From an alpha proteobacterium BAL199 (lineage in GTDB: Bacteria; Pseudomonadota; Alphaproteobacteria; Thalassobaculales; Thalassobaculaceae): a stretch of 41,685 bases of DNA. Every line of letters begins with the position of its first letter. Position 1 is the first letter of the stretch. Below are positions 1-8,410 of the stretch, in pieces. The stretch spans positions 1 to 41,685 of the forward strand of contig ABHC01000034.1 of assembly GCA_000171835.1 (NCBI GenBank). Direction: 5' to 3'. The notes under the pieces were generated by a model that was given only the letters and a program-made list of their open reading frames with translations, was not told the origin of the DNA and did not search any database. The translations under genes were made by a program, and so were the position numbers.

Positions 1-1
1 C

Positions 2-1009
2 TTACCCGGCGAGCAGCCGATCGACGATCGGTGCGACGCCGTCCTTGAGCGGGTCGACCGCCGGCAGGCCGGTCTCTTTGGAGATCTGCTTCTTGAACGC
101 CGCGGCCTCGTCGGCCGAGACGTTCGAGGTGTTCAGGCTGACGCCGACGAACTTAACGTCCTCGTTCACCATCTTCGCCATGTGCAGGATCGTCTCCATG
201 CAGGTCGGGATCGCCGGGACCGGGTAGTCCGGCAGGCCGCGCATGTGCGGGCGGCCGATCTCGTGGCACATCACCAGCGCGTCGGCCTGGGCTCCGTGGA
301 TCAGGCCAAGGGTCACGCCGGAGTACGAGACGTTGTACAGCGAGCCCTGGCCCTCGATCAGGTCCCAGTGGTCCTCGGTGTTCTCCGGCGCTAGCCATTC
401 CACGCAGCCGGAGATGAAGTCGGCGATCACCGCGTCGATCGATGCGCCGGAGCCGGCGATGAAGATGCCGGTCTGGCCGGTGGCGCGGAAGTCGGCGTTC
501 AGGCCGCGTGCACGCATCTCCTTCTCGATCGCCAGGGTGGTGAACATCTTGCCGACCGAGACGTCGGTACCGACGGTCAGCAACCGCTTGCCGGTCCGCG
601 GCACGCCGCTGGCGACCGGGAAGTCCCGGGTCGGATGCCGGACGTCGAACAGATGCCGGCCGTTTTTGGCGGCAGCTTCCTTCAGCGCCGGAATCAGGGT
701 GATCTTGGTGTGCAAGCCGGACGCGATGTCCATGCCGAGGTTGAGCGCCTTGACCAGTTCGACGATCCAACTCTCCGGGATGAAGCCGCCGCGGTTGGCG
801 ACGCCCAGGATTACGGTCTTGGCGCCCTGGGCTGCCGCGTCCTCAATGGTAACGTCCGGCAGACCAAGATCGGCCTTGCAGCCCGGCAGGCGGAACTGAC
901 CGATGCACCACTCCGGGCGCCAGACCTTCACGCCATTGGCGGTCTTGGCGGCCAACTGGTCGGGCGCGTCGCCCAGGAACAGCAGATACGGATTCTGGAT
1001 CGTCGCCAC
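2..1009 (-). CDS. dgcN: D-glutamate N-acetyltransferase DgcN (DUF1611 family)
   Basis: Predicted to acetylate D-glutamate with acetyl-CoA, giving N-acetyl-D-glutamate, the first step of the DgcN/DgcA route of D-glutamate breakdown; probably cytoplasmic. The 335-residue protein has the DUF1611 layout: an N-terminal domain (about 1-140) with a RPEWCIGQFR stretch, then a P-loop-like motif GTDVSVGKM at 147-155 opening the C-terminal domain. I chose the GTG at 1009 because GAGGGGG lies just upstream and the family N-terminus (ATIQNPYLLFLGD) begins there; an ATG 48 codons further upstream adds an unlike, low-complexity stretch. It lies 161 bp downstream of tctC on the same strand and may be co-transcribed with it. 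The partner racemase gene dgcA is about 8 kb away (8931-9920). Older annotations may call this family 'DUF1611 domain-containing' or 'EBNA-1 nuclear protein'. Confidence 0.85.
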   Translation of the reverse strand: MATIQNPYLLFLGDAPDQLAAKTANGVKVWRPEWCIGQFRLPGCKADLGLPDVTIEDAAAQGAKTVILGVANRGGFIPESWIVELVKALNLGMDIASGLHTKITLIPALKEAAAKNGRHLFDVRHPTRDFPVASGVPRTGKRLLTVGTDVSVGKMFTTLAIEKEMRARGLNADFRATGQTGIFIAGSGASIDAVIADFISGCVEWLAPENTEDHWDLIEGQGSLYNVSYSGVTLGLIHGAQADALVMCHEIGRPHMRGLPDYPVPAIPTCMETILHMAKMVNEDVKFVGVSLNTSNVSADEAAAFKKQISKETGLPAVDPLKDGVAPIVDRLLAG

Positions 1010-1170
1010 GGTAACCCCCTCGCAACGGAAAAATGCCGGCCGCTGCGGCGGCCGGCGGACTGAATCGAGCGATGTCATTCCGGCTTGAAAGCGCGGGTGA
1101 CTGCCCCGTTCCTCGCGAAAATAGACCGGCCGCGCCTCGAGTGCCACCGTCAAGGCGCGATGCCGGTGGT

Positions 1171-2136
1171 TCAGTCGAGCTGTTTGTAGAATCCGGCCGC
1201 TTTGGCGATCCGCCGCCAGTCCGCGAACGTGTCCTGCCAGTAACCTGCATACGGTTTGGGTGCCAGAAACGCTGCCGCCGTTCCGTGTTCGAGAAGCAGG
1301 GCCGCCACCTGCGGGTCCTGCAACGCCCGCTCGAACAGCACGACGTGCTGGTCGATCAACTCCTTGGGGGCTTTCTTCGGCAGGACCACGCCGCGATCGA
1401 TGGTGAACTCCAGGTTGATGCCTTGTTCCTTCAGGGTCGGTACCTCCGGCAGGCTCGGAAGCCGCTGGGGCCCGGTGACGGCCAGCGCCTTGATCAGGCC
1501 GTCCGGCACGAGCCGCTGGGCGGTCGCCTGATTCACCTCGGCAACGTCAATTTTCCCGTCGAACAGTGCCGACAGGCGCTCTCGGGCTCCATCAAGAAAC
1601 ACCGGCTTGAAGGTGCCGCCCGTTCGGTCCGCCATCAGCAGGAACAGGAAGTGGCTAGCCAGTCCTTGGGTACTGCCGGCCGTGATGCCTTCGGGACTAC
1701 GGGCAGCCTCCAGCATCTCCGATACGGTGGCGAAGGCGGCGTTTGGCCGGGCGCCGAGCACGACCGGGGTCCGGGTGAGCCGAGCGACCGGCGCAAACGC
1801 CGTCCAGTTGAAATCGGCGTCGCCGGATATGTAGCTGGTCATCAGGCTTTGGGTGACAGCCAGCAAGGTGCAGCCGTCCCCCGGTGCCCGCAACGCTTCT
1901 CGTGAGCCCCTGACGCCTTCGTCGCCGCTGATGTTCACGACCTCCAATCGAGGCTTGGCCCCGGCCCGGTTGGCCGCGTCGGCGATTGCCCGGAAAATGA
2001 GATCGGTTCCACTGCCCGCTCCCCACGGCACGATCAGCCGGGCGGTCAGGCATTTCACTTCAGCTGCAATCACGGGCCGCACATGTGCGACGGCCAGAGC
2101 GACAACAGTCGCCACAAGTATCGTCGCTAATCGCAT
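1171..2136 (-). CDS. TctC/Bug-family periplasmic solute-binding protein
   Basis: Periplasmic substrate-binding protein of the tripartite tricarboxylate transporter (Bug) family, which bind carboxylates and some amino acids such as glutamate or aspartate. The 321-residue product starts with a Sec signal peptide (hydrophobic residues about 4-20, cleavage near VIAAE). It carries the family's PWGAGSGTDLIFR strand-loop near residue 37 and a VPTLKEQGI segment in the second lobe. An AGGAGG lies 13 nt before the ATG, a long spacing. No TctA or TctB membrane subunits are in this window, so it is an orphan here, as is common for Bug proteins. Its place directly upstream of dgcN suggests a ligand related to D-glutamate, but this is only inferred from context. 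Confidence 0.85.
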   Translation of the reverse strand: MRLATILVATVVALAVAHVRPVIAAEVKCLTARLIVPWGAGSGTDLIFRAIADAANRAGAKPRLEVVNISGDEGVRGSREALRAPGDGCTLLAVTQSLMTSYISGDADFNWTAFAPVARLTRTPVVLGARPNAAFATVSEMLEAARSPEGITAGSTQGLASHFLFLLMADRTGGTFKPVFLDGARERLSALFDGKIDVAEVNQATAQRLVPDGLIKALAVTGPQRLPSLPEVPTLKEQGINLEFTIDRGVVLPKKAPKELIDQHVVLFERALQDPQVAALLLEHGTAAAFLAPKPYAGYWQDTFADWRRIAKAAGFYKQLD

Positions 2137-2230
2137 CTTCGGGTGTATTCCTCCTGCGTGCCTGGACTTGCGCGCACACTGCGATTACGAACGCATCGTG
2201 TATCATCAACAAGTTAACAGCGAGGACAAA

Positions 2231-3061
2231 GTGTCGACATCTCCAGCGGCGTCCGGGTTGACGGTTGGTATCGGCGGTCTTGGGGCGATCGGCCTCGCGG
2301 TTGCCAAGGCTCTCGACGAGGGGCGGATCGAAGGGCTGCGACTGGCGGCGGTGTCGGCGCGCGACACAGCCAAGGCGCAACGTACGGTCGATGGGTTCCG
2401 CACGCCGGTCCCGGTAACGACCCTTTCAGAACTCGCCGATCTGGCCGAGGTGGTTGTCGAATGCGCTCCCGCGGCGGTGTTCGCCGAAGTGGCAAAGGTT
2501 GCGGTCGAGCGCGGCCGGATCTTCATGCCGATCAGCGTGGGGGCGATGCTGCGGCACATGGATCTGGTGGAGCGTGCACGGTCGACCGGCGCGCGCATCG
2601 TGGTGCCGACCGGTGCGTTGATCGGACTCGACGCGGTGCGGGCGGCGGCCGAGGGGACGATCCGCGAGGTCCGGCTGGTGACGCGCAAGCCGCCGCTCGG
2701 ACTGGCCGGTGCGCCGTACCTGATTGAGCATGGGATCGATGTCGAAGCCATCGTCGAGGCGACCCGGGTGTTCGAGGGCTCGGCGCGGGATGGAGCGGCC
2801 GGATTTCCGGCCAACGTGAACGTGGCGGCGGCGCTGTCGCTTGCCGGAATTGGACCGGACGCGACCCGTTTGGAGATCTGGGCGGATCCGGCGGTCACCC
2901 GCAACACTCACACCATCACGGTCGATGCCGACAGCGCGCGGTTCACCATGACGATCGAGAATGTGCCGAGTGAAGAGAATCCGAAGACCGGCAAGATCAC
3001 AGCACTCAGCGTGATCGCCGCTCTGCGACGCCTGACAGCGCCGATGGTCGCGGGGACCTGA
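2231..3061 (+). CDS. nadX: L-aspartate dehydrogenase
   Basis: NAD(P)-dependent L-aspartate dehydrogenase, interconverting aspartate with oxaloacetate (via iminoaspartate) and ammonia, used in aspartate catabolism or NAD synthesis. The 276-residue length fits the family. The N-terminal Rossmann motif GIGGLGAIG is at 13-21, the FPANVNVAAALSLAG substrate-domain motif at 192-206, the conserved RNTHT with His227 near the active site, and the C-terminal PSEENPKTGKIT block at 246-257. I chose the GTG at 2231 because GAGGA lies 5 nt upstream and the alternative longer frame overlaps the divergent tctC. It is transcribed divergently from tctC-dgcN across about 95 bp, so a shared regulator is possible; no clear operator is visible. 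A role in amino-acid nitrogen release next to D-glutamate genes is inferred. Confidence 0.87.
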   Translation: MSTSPAASGLTVGIGGLGAIGLAVAKALDEGRIEGLRLAAVSARDTAKAQRTVDGFRTPVPVTTLSELADLAEVVVECAPAAVFAEVAKVAVERGRIFMPISVGAMLRHMDLVERARSTGARIVVPTGALIGLDAVRAAAEGTIREVRLVTRKPPLGLAGAPYLIEHGIDVEAIVEATRVFEGSARDGAAGFPANVNVAAALSLAGIGPDATRLEIWADPAVTRNTHTITVDADSARFTMTIENVPSEENPKTGKITALSVIAALRRLTAPMVAGT

Positions 3062-3083
3062 TCGTTGACGGTGGCTGAACTGT

Positions 3084-3185
3084 CCTAGTGGTGGGAATCA
3101 GACAGATGAAACCCGTGCATCAGCAAACGCATGGCGGAAATCTGCCGATCCAGACGGACTCACCCGTTTGATTTTCACCACTAGG
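3084..3185. mobile_element. MITE-like 102-bp inverted-repeat element
   Basis: The segment is bounded by perfect 10-bp inverted repeats, CCTAGTGGTG at 3084-3093 and CACCACTAGG at 3176-3185. Similarity continues inward for about 25 bp with a few mismatches. Each end carries CTAG, which could be a 4-bp target duplication matching the YTAR preference of IS5-type elements. Nothing is encoded inside. It lies between two convergent genes, and the right repeat supplies the TAG stop of the DUF1217 gene. It could instead be a large hairpin acting as a two-way terminator. No second copy occurs in this window. Confidence 0.5.
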
Positions 3186-5670
3186 CGAACAGGTTCAGGT
3201 TGCCGATCGGCTGAAGCAGCGAGCCGATCTGACCGGCGAGCGACGCCTTGGCGCTCAACTGGGCGCCGCCTACGGCGACACCCTGGGACTCGAGGTCCTT
3301 CTGGGCCAAATAGCGCTCAACGAATTTGAGGGCTTCGGGCGTGAACTCGATTGGTTTCAGGAACGAACTGGCCCCGCCGCCCTTGCCCTCAAGGATTATC
3401 TTCTCTTCGGTGATGATACTCTTCTGAACATTCAGCGCGTAGCCCTCGGCCTTCAGGTTCGACTGCGCCCGGCCGGCCGCGAACAGTGCATCGTTGAGCG
3501 ACTGGAGACGATCCGCGATGGTGCCGCCTGACAAGACCGTGGTCTTGAAGCTTTCCAGCGTGGTCGAGAAATCCGCCTTGAAACTGCCAAGGGCTCCGAT
3601 GGTGACGGACGAGCCGAGTGAACTCAGCGTCACTTTCAGATCCGGGGCAAATGCGGCGAGCAGGTTCTTCTTGTCGACCGCCGCACCGGCGATCGTCTTG
3701 TCGAGGTCAGCCTGGATCGTGCGAATCTGCGCGTCCAAGGCTCCACGTGGGTCCAGCGTATCGGCCGCAAAGTCGATGACCTTTTTGTCCCGGGTCAGGT
3801 CGTCGACGACGGTTTCCAGCGCAACCTTGTAGACATCGTTGATGTCCGTCTTCAGGGAATCGGCATTAGCCACCGTGATCGATGCCGGCAGCCCGGCGAG
3901 AATGTCGTTCGCCAGATCGCCGCCGACGGCCTGAACGACCGTTCCGCTCAGGACATCGTAGGTCGTGGTCCCGCTGGTCAGCAGGTTGTCGAAGGTGACC
4001 GTGGTGGTGCCATCGGTGGTGCTGCCGGCATTCTGGATCAAGCTCTGCAGTTCGGAGACCCGGCTGTCGTACTCCAAGTTGATCGCGGCGAGATCGGCAT
4101 CCGGTTCAAGCGCCTGGTTGGCCAAAGATTTGATGGTGTCCAGGACGCCGCCGATCGTACCGGCGCGCGTCAGCGCGTCCTTGACCGAGGCCTGACCGAG
4201 TGCGAGCGCCTGGGTGTCCAGCTCAGCGGCGAATTTCACCGATGACAGTCCGTTGGTCACGCTCGATACGTTGATCTTGGTGCGTTGTTCGGCGGCGCTG
4301 AAGGTGGTCTTGGCCGTCGTGAAGCTGGATTCTGCAGCGGTCAGATCGCCTTGACGTGTCGCGTAGGTCGCCGACGACACACCGTCCCGGAAAGTTTGAA
4401 TATCCGTGAGGAATCCGGCCAAGTCGGTCGATTTGGTAATCACGCGGGTCCCGGCCACGTTGACTGTTGTGGCGATTTCCGTGGGCGTGGCATCGGTCCC
4501 GGCCGGCAATGTGCCGCCTGTACCATTGCGCAGCAGGTTCTGGGTCAAGCCCGTGTTCGGGTCGGTGAAGGTGGCCGAGTTGATCAAGCCATCGTCGCCG
4601 AGCACGGTGTCGGCGAGTGCGGTGAACTTCGCCTGAATTTCGGTGAAGTCTTCTTCGCTGCTGGCGTTCCGGGCCTGGCTGAACAGCTTCTCCAGTTCGG
4701 TGATCGCCGAGCGGGTATCCTGCACCGCGGCATTCGCACTGGCCACCAGGGTCCGCTGGCGCAGCAGGTCGGGGATGGCGGCCTGCTGGATCGTAATCTC
4801 GTTGGCGTTGACACCGGCGGGGTTCACGAACGTGTCGTAGTCGGTGTAGGCGGTGCGCAGGCTTTCCAGCTTTGCAACCAGGGAATCGGCGACCTTCAGG
4901 CCGGCGTTGATGGTCTTGTTGGTCGTGCTGATCGAGGTCAGATCGTCTTGCAGAATATCGAGGCGGGATCGGCTGGTGTTGGAGGAACTGCTGGTCTTGA
5001 AGCTATCAAGCTTGAACTTCGCTTCGATCAATGCCGCTTGTTTGTCGACGGACTGCCGCGCGATCTCGGCCGGCAGGTTGAGCGCTGTTGTGACGATCGA
5101 GCGCAGCGGCAGATCGCCGAGGATATCGAAGGTGTTTTCAACCGAGTTGATGCGCCGCAGGAAGAACAACGCATCACGCGCCGCCGGATTCTGCGCCGCC
5201 AACGACTGCTCGAAGCCGTTGGTCAGAAACTTGTCGATGAGCTGGGATTGCTTGTCCGAAACCGTCAGGTTTTTCAGGCCGAACGCCGGTGCGCTGACAA
5301 ATGCGGCGAGCTCGCCAAACCGGCTGTCCGACAGCCGATTGGCAAACGAGTTGATGTCGTCCGGATCGCTGTTCAGGACCGCCTTGAGCTTGCCCGGGTT
5401 GTTGACCTCGCTCTCAAGCCCGAACGCCGACAACACGAACGAGAGTGTCCTGCGGTCCTTCAGCAGATCGTCGACAGTACTGAGCTTGCCGACGCTCTTC
5501 TTGAACGCATCGATTTTGCGGACCACGTCTTCGCGCTCAGCAAATGCCGTGCGCGCCGCAACCTGATCCCGCTGATAGTTTTTGAAGGCAACCAGACCTG
5601 ACATGGTCGGCGCGCTGCCCGACGACAGGCTGCCACCTAAAATTCCCAACGCCAGTTCCGCACCCGACAC
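3181..5670 (-). CDS. DUF1217 family protein with flagellin-like stretches
   Basis: Large 829-residue protein of unknown function, rich in Ala, Ser, Thr and Asp and free of cysteine-rich or membrane segments. Residues about 20-190 match the DUF1217 pattern (FKNYQRDQVAARTAF, then alternating helices with NRLSDSRFGELAAF), a domain found near alphaproteobacterial flagellar genes. Two later stretches, about 320-385 (ITELEKLFSQARNASSEED onward) and 495-600 (GGVLDTIKSLANQALEPDAD onward), read like the helical arm of flagellin or hook-associated protein FlgL. The C-terminal tail after residue 760 is again helical. I chose the GTG at 5670 because AGGAG precedes it by 7 nt. The stop codon lies inside a flanking inverted-repeat element. 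An exported structural or assembly role at the flagellum is inferred; no other flagellar gene but fliL is near. Confidence 0.7.
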   Translation of the reverse strand: MSGAELALGILGGSLSSGSAPTMSGLVAFKNYQRDQVAARTAFAEREDVVRKIDAFKKSVGKLSTVDDLLKDRRTLSFVLSAFGLESEVNNPGKLKAVLNSDPDDINSFANRLSDSRFGELAAFVSAPAFGLKNLTVSDKQSQLIDKFLTNGFEQSLAAQNPAARDALFFLRRINSVENTFDILGDLPLRSIVTTALNLPAEIARQSVDKQAALIEAKFKLDSFKTSSSSNTSRSRLDILQDDLTSISTTNKTINAGLKVADSLVAKLESLRTAYTDYDTFVNPAGVNANEITIQQAAIPDLLRQRTLVASANAAVQDTRSAITELEKLFSQARNASSEEDFTEIQAKFTALADTVLGDDGLINSATFTDPNTGLTQNLLRNGTGGTLPAGTDATPTEIATTVNVAGTRVITKSTDLAGFLTDIQTFRDGVSSATYATRQGDLTAAESSFTTAKTTFSAAEQRTKINVSSVTNGLSSVKFAAELDTQALALGQASVKDALTRAGTIGGVLDTIKSLANQALEPDADLAAINLEYDSRVSELQSLIQNAGSTTDGTTTVTFDNLLTSGTTTYDVLSGTVVQAVGGDLANDILAGLPASITVANADSLKTDINDVYKVALETVVDDLTRDKKVIDFAADTLDPRGALDAQIRTIQADLDKTIAGAAVDKKNLLAAFAPDLKVTLSSLGSSVTIGALGSFKADFSTTLESFKTTVLSGGTIADRLQSLNDALFAAGRAQSNLKAEGYALNVQKSIITEEKIILEGKGGGASSFLKPIEFTPEALKFVERYLAQKDLESQGVAVGGAQLSAKASLAGQIGSLLQPIGNLNLFA

Positions 5671-5834
5671 GGCACAACTCCTGTTTCTGCCGCAGCTCCC
5701 GCCGCGCCTGTTGGCACAGCCTAGAACCAGCCGTTTCTCGGCCACCTATCAATATAAGCGAACCCGGCCTACTCGGCAACGAGTTCCGACTTGAGAGGGC
5801 GGTGACGGTCGGTGGATGGCCTTGTCGGCAATCC

Positions 5835-5864
5835 TTGCCCAGCGATCCGGCCCCCTCGTATAGT
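5835..5864 (+). promoter_or_regulatory. Putative sigma-70-type promoter for ggt
   Basis: TTGCCC at 5835-5840 and TATAGT at 5859-5864 are separated by 18 bp. This would start transcription near 5871, leaving a leader of about 37 nt before the ggt ATG. The call comes from sequence match alone. Confidence 0.45.
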
Positions 5865-5907
5865 GACCGCCTTCCTCCATGCGAGAACCGCGCCAGCGAG
5901 AGTTTCC

Positions 5908-7698
5908 ATGTTTACAACGCGCCCTGAGATCCGCGGCACCTTCGGTGTCGTCACGTCAACGCATTGGGTGGCATCCGCGGTCGGGATGGCGGCATTGGAA
6001 CGCGGCGGCAACGCGTTCGATGCCGGTGTTGCCTGTGGGTTCACGCTCCAGGTGGTGGAGCCGCACCTCAACGGACCGGGCGGCGATCTGCCGGCGATTT
6101 TCTACAGCAAGCGCGAGGACCGGGTGCGGGTGCTCTGCGCGCAGGGGCCGGCACCGGCGGCCGCGACCATCAAGGCCTATCGCGATCTGGACCTGGATCT
6201 AATCCCTGGCAGCGGTTTCCTGGCAGCGGTGGTTCCGGGTGCCTTTGACGGCTGGCTAACCTTGCTGCGCGACTATGGGACCCATTCCCTGCGCGATGTG
6301 TTGACGCCGGCGATCGGCTACGCCCGCAACGGTTATCCGGTGGTCGAGCGCATTACCGCCACCGTCGAGACGGTGCGCGAGTTGTTCGAGACCGAATGGC
6401 CAACCTCTGCCGCCGTCTACCTGAAGGGTGGTGCCGCGCCGCAACCCGGTACTCTGTTCGCCAACCCGACGATGGCAGACACCTATCAGCGGATCTTGAC
6501 CGAAGCGGAAGCCGGCGGCGGGTCCCGCGAGGCGGTGATCGACCGCGCTCGCGCGATCTGGGCCAAGGGTTGGGTTGCCGCGACGATCGACCGGTTCGTG
6601 CATGGCGAACCGATGATGGATGTCTCAGGGCGCCGCCATCGTGGCCTGCTGACCGCCCAGGACATGGCAGACTGGCAGTGTCACTACGAAGAGCCGACAA
6701 CCTACGATTACGGTCGCTATCGGGTGTGCAAGGGCGGTCCGTGGAGCCAGGGCCCGGCAATGCTGCAGGCGCTGGCGATTCTGGACGGCATGGGCGTCAA
6801 GGACATGGACCCGACCGGGCCCGACTTCGTGCACGCTGTCACTGAGGCGATCAAGCTGGCGTTCGCCGATCGCGAGGCGTTCTATGGCGACCCGGACTTC
6901 GTCGACGTGCCGATGCAGACGCTGCTGTCGAGTGAGTACAACGCGGAGAGACGGAAGCTGATCGGCGAACGGGCGTCGCTGGACCTGCGGCCGGGAACGG
7001 TGGCGGGGTACGATCGGTCGATCGATGCCGCGCTCGGCGTCGACACGACGGTCGACCCGCGCGCTATGGAGCGCATGGGGGTCGGCGAGCCGACGGTGTC
7101 GAAGAGCGGCGTTTCATCCGGCGACACCGTCCACATGGACATCATCGACTGCCACGGCAACATGTTCAGCGCGACACCGAGCGGCGGCTGGCTGCAGTCG
7201 TCGCCGATCGTGCCGGAACTCGGATTCTGCCTGGGCAACCGGGCGCAGATGTTCTGGCTCGACGAGCGTTCGCCGTCGGCGCTGGCACCGAAGAAGCGGC
7301 CCCGCACCACCTTGTCGCCGGGGCTCGCGCTGCGCGATGGCGAGCCATATCTGGCGTTCGGGACGCCTGGCGGCGATCAGCAGGACCAGTGGTCGCTTTT
7401 GTTGTTCCTGCACCATGCCGATCACGGGATGAACCTGCAGGAAGCGATCGACTGCCCGGCCTTCCACAGCGAGCATTTCCCGAGTTCGTTCTGGCCGCGA
7501 GGTCGCCAGCCCGGTCGCGTGGTGCTGGAAGGACAGTTCCCCACGGCCACGACCGACGCACTGACCAAACGCGGTCACAACGTCCAGGTCGGTGAGGACT
7601 GGTCGGAGGGGCGTCTCACGGCCGCGGCGAAGGATGGTGAAATGTTGAAAGCGGCGGCGAATCCACGAGGCATGCAAGGCTACGCGATCGGCCGCTGA
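5908..7698 (+). CDS. ggt: Gamma-glutamyltransferase family protein
   Basis: Ntn-hydrolase that cleaves or transfers gamma-glutamyl groups from glutathione or gamma-glutamyl peptides, releasing glutamate. The 596-residue protein spans the whole family. The large-subunit start (TSTHWVASAVGMAALERGGN) carries the usual 'GGNAFDA' motif at about 33-39, and ERITATV and GPWSQGP blocks follow. The small subunit begins at the expected self-cleavage Thr407 in GDTVHMDIID, followed by PSGGW and a TLSPGLAL block. The ATG at 5908 follows a GAGAG. There is no signal peptide, so it should act in the cytoplasm, unlike the periplasmic enterobacterial enzyme. It lies between dgcN and dgcA, so it may supply glutamate, possibly D-gamma-glutamyl substrates; this is inference. 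Acylase activity is an alternative for this superfamily. Confidence 0.85.
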   Translation: MFTTRPEIRGTFGVVTSTHWVASAVGMAALERGGNAFDAGVACGFTLQVVEPHLNGPGGDLPAIFYSKREDRVRVLCAQGPAPAAATIKAYRDLDLDLIPGSGFLAAVVPGAFDGWLTLLRDYGTHSLRDVLTPAIGYARNGYPVVERITATVETVRELFETEWPTSAAVYLKGGAAPQPGTLFANPTMADTYQRILTEAEAGGGSREAVIDRARAIWAKGWVAATIDRFVHGEPMMDVSGRRHRGLLTAQDMADWQCHYEEPTTYDYGRYRVCKGGPWSQGPAMLQALAILDGMGVKDMDPTGPDFVHAVTEAIKLAFADREAFYGDPDFVDVPMQTLLSSEYNAERRKLIGERASLDLRPGTVAGYDRSIDAALGVDTTVDPRAMERMGVGEPTVSKSGVSSGDTVHMDIIDCHGNMFSATPSGGWLQSSPIVPELGFCLGNRAQMFWLDERSPSALAPKKRPRTTLSPGLALRDGEPYLAFGTPGGDQQDQWSLLLFLHHADHGMNLQEAIDCPAFHSEHFPSSFWPRGRQPGRVVLEGQFPTATTDALTKRGHNVQVGEDWSEGRLTAAAKDGEMLKAAANPRGMQGYAIGR

Positions 7699-7752
7699 GC
7701 GACGCAACCTGAGGGTCATCCTGGCCGGTGATCCGTCCGGGGTGGGATTGCG

Positions 7753-8025
7753 ATGCCGGGACTCTCGGAGCATGAGGCGCTTGAGCTGTTTGCGCGATGT
7801 GTCGCCGAGATCGTCGGACCACGCACCGAGGCTTGTCGGGACATGATGAAGGCTGTCCAGAGCGGGCAGATGGTCGATCTTATGTTGGCGCAATCGTCGT
7901 TCGATGCCTTGTCGCCGGAGGTGCGGCGACGGATATCCGACCGAGTGCAGGACTTGGTCGCGCAGCATCTCTCCGGGGCTATCGACGCCACCGACCCGGA
8001 TGCAATGCGGCATGGAAGCCGATGA
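7753..8025 (+). CDS. Small hypothetical protein
   Basis: I do not recognise a family. The 90-residue product is mostly helical in character and acidic, with no signal peptide or membrane segment (EHEALELFARCVAEIVGP at the start). It begins 54 bp after ggt on the same strand and ends 10 bp before the stop of a small minus-strand gene. The start has only a weak ribosome site (GGGTGGGATTGCG). The coding case rests on an open frame with high-GC codon choice similar to its neighbours, and it could be spurious. Confidence 0.5.
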   Translation: MPGLSEHEALELFARCVAEIVGPRTEACRDMMKAVQSGQMVDLMLAQSSFDALSPEVRRRISDRVQDLVAQHLSGAIDATDPDAMRHGSR

Positions 8026-8035
8026 CCGTGCGATG

Positions 8036-8296
8036 TCAGGAGCGCGGGCGAATGTATCCAATGCTGGCGAGGCCGTTGGTCAGATACTCACGCAGATACA
8101 GGGCCATGTCCGGCGTCAGTTCGACCAGGGCCATCCGGCCGTCGTCGCGACGGATCTTGAGGAGCAGGCCGTCGTCGGTCAGTTCGATCGCAAACGACGA
8201 AGCGCGGGCGGCCGCTCCCGACTCGCGGTCGGTCTGTGTTACGGTCGGCTGCGCTTGGACCATGTCTTTCCAGCGATCGTCTGCAGGGCTGGCCAT
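8036..8296 (-). CDS. Small hypothetical protein, divergent from fliL
   Basis: An 86-residue product with no family I can name. The first 35 residues look disordered (TQTDRESGAAARAS). The rest looks like a small folded unit with a beta hairpin, FAIELTDDGLLLKIRRDDGR, then a helix containing LTPDMALYLREYLTNGL. It has no membrane segment. It is transcribed away from fliL, with about 115 bp between the two starts, and the layout is compatible with a shared control region. The ribosome site is weak (GGAG, 14 nt upstream). Confidence 0.55.
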   Translation of the reverse strand: MASPADDRWKDMVQAQPTVTQTDRESGAAARASSFAIELTDDGLLLKIRRDDGRMALVELTPDMALYLREYLTNGLASIGYIRPRS

Positions 8297-8324
8297 CGTA
8301 GGAGGCGCTCCGATCTCCAGGGCT

Positions 8325-8353
8325 TTGAGTTGCGACGCGTTGTTGGCTAAAAT
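8325..8353 (+). promoter_or_regulatory. Putative promoter for fliL
   Basis: TTGAGT at 8325-8330 and TAAAAT at 8348-8353 with the ideal 17-bp spacer, about 57 bp before the fliL start. It looks like a housekeeping promoter rather than a flagellar sigma-28 one, which is notable for a flagellar gene. Based on sequence only. Confidence 0.45.
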
Positions 8354-8410
8354 TATAGCGAATCGAGCGCGATCTCAATCGATCGACCGCACCGGGGTTG
8401 GCTGTCCATC

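Noticed and set aside
4285-5601. 438-residue plus-strand frame inside the DUF1217 gene
   Set aside because: It is antisense to a gene with clear domain text and a good start, and its translation is low-complexity.
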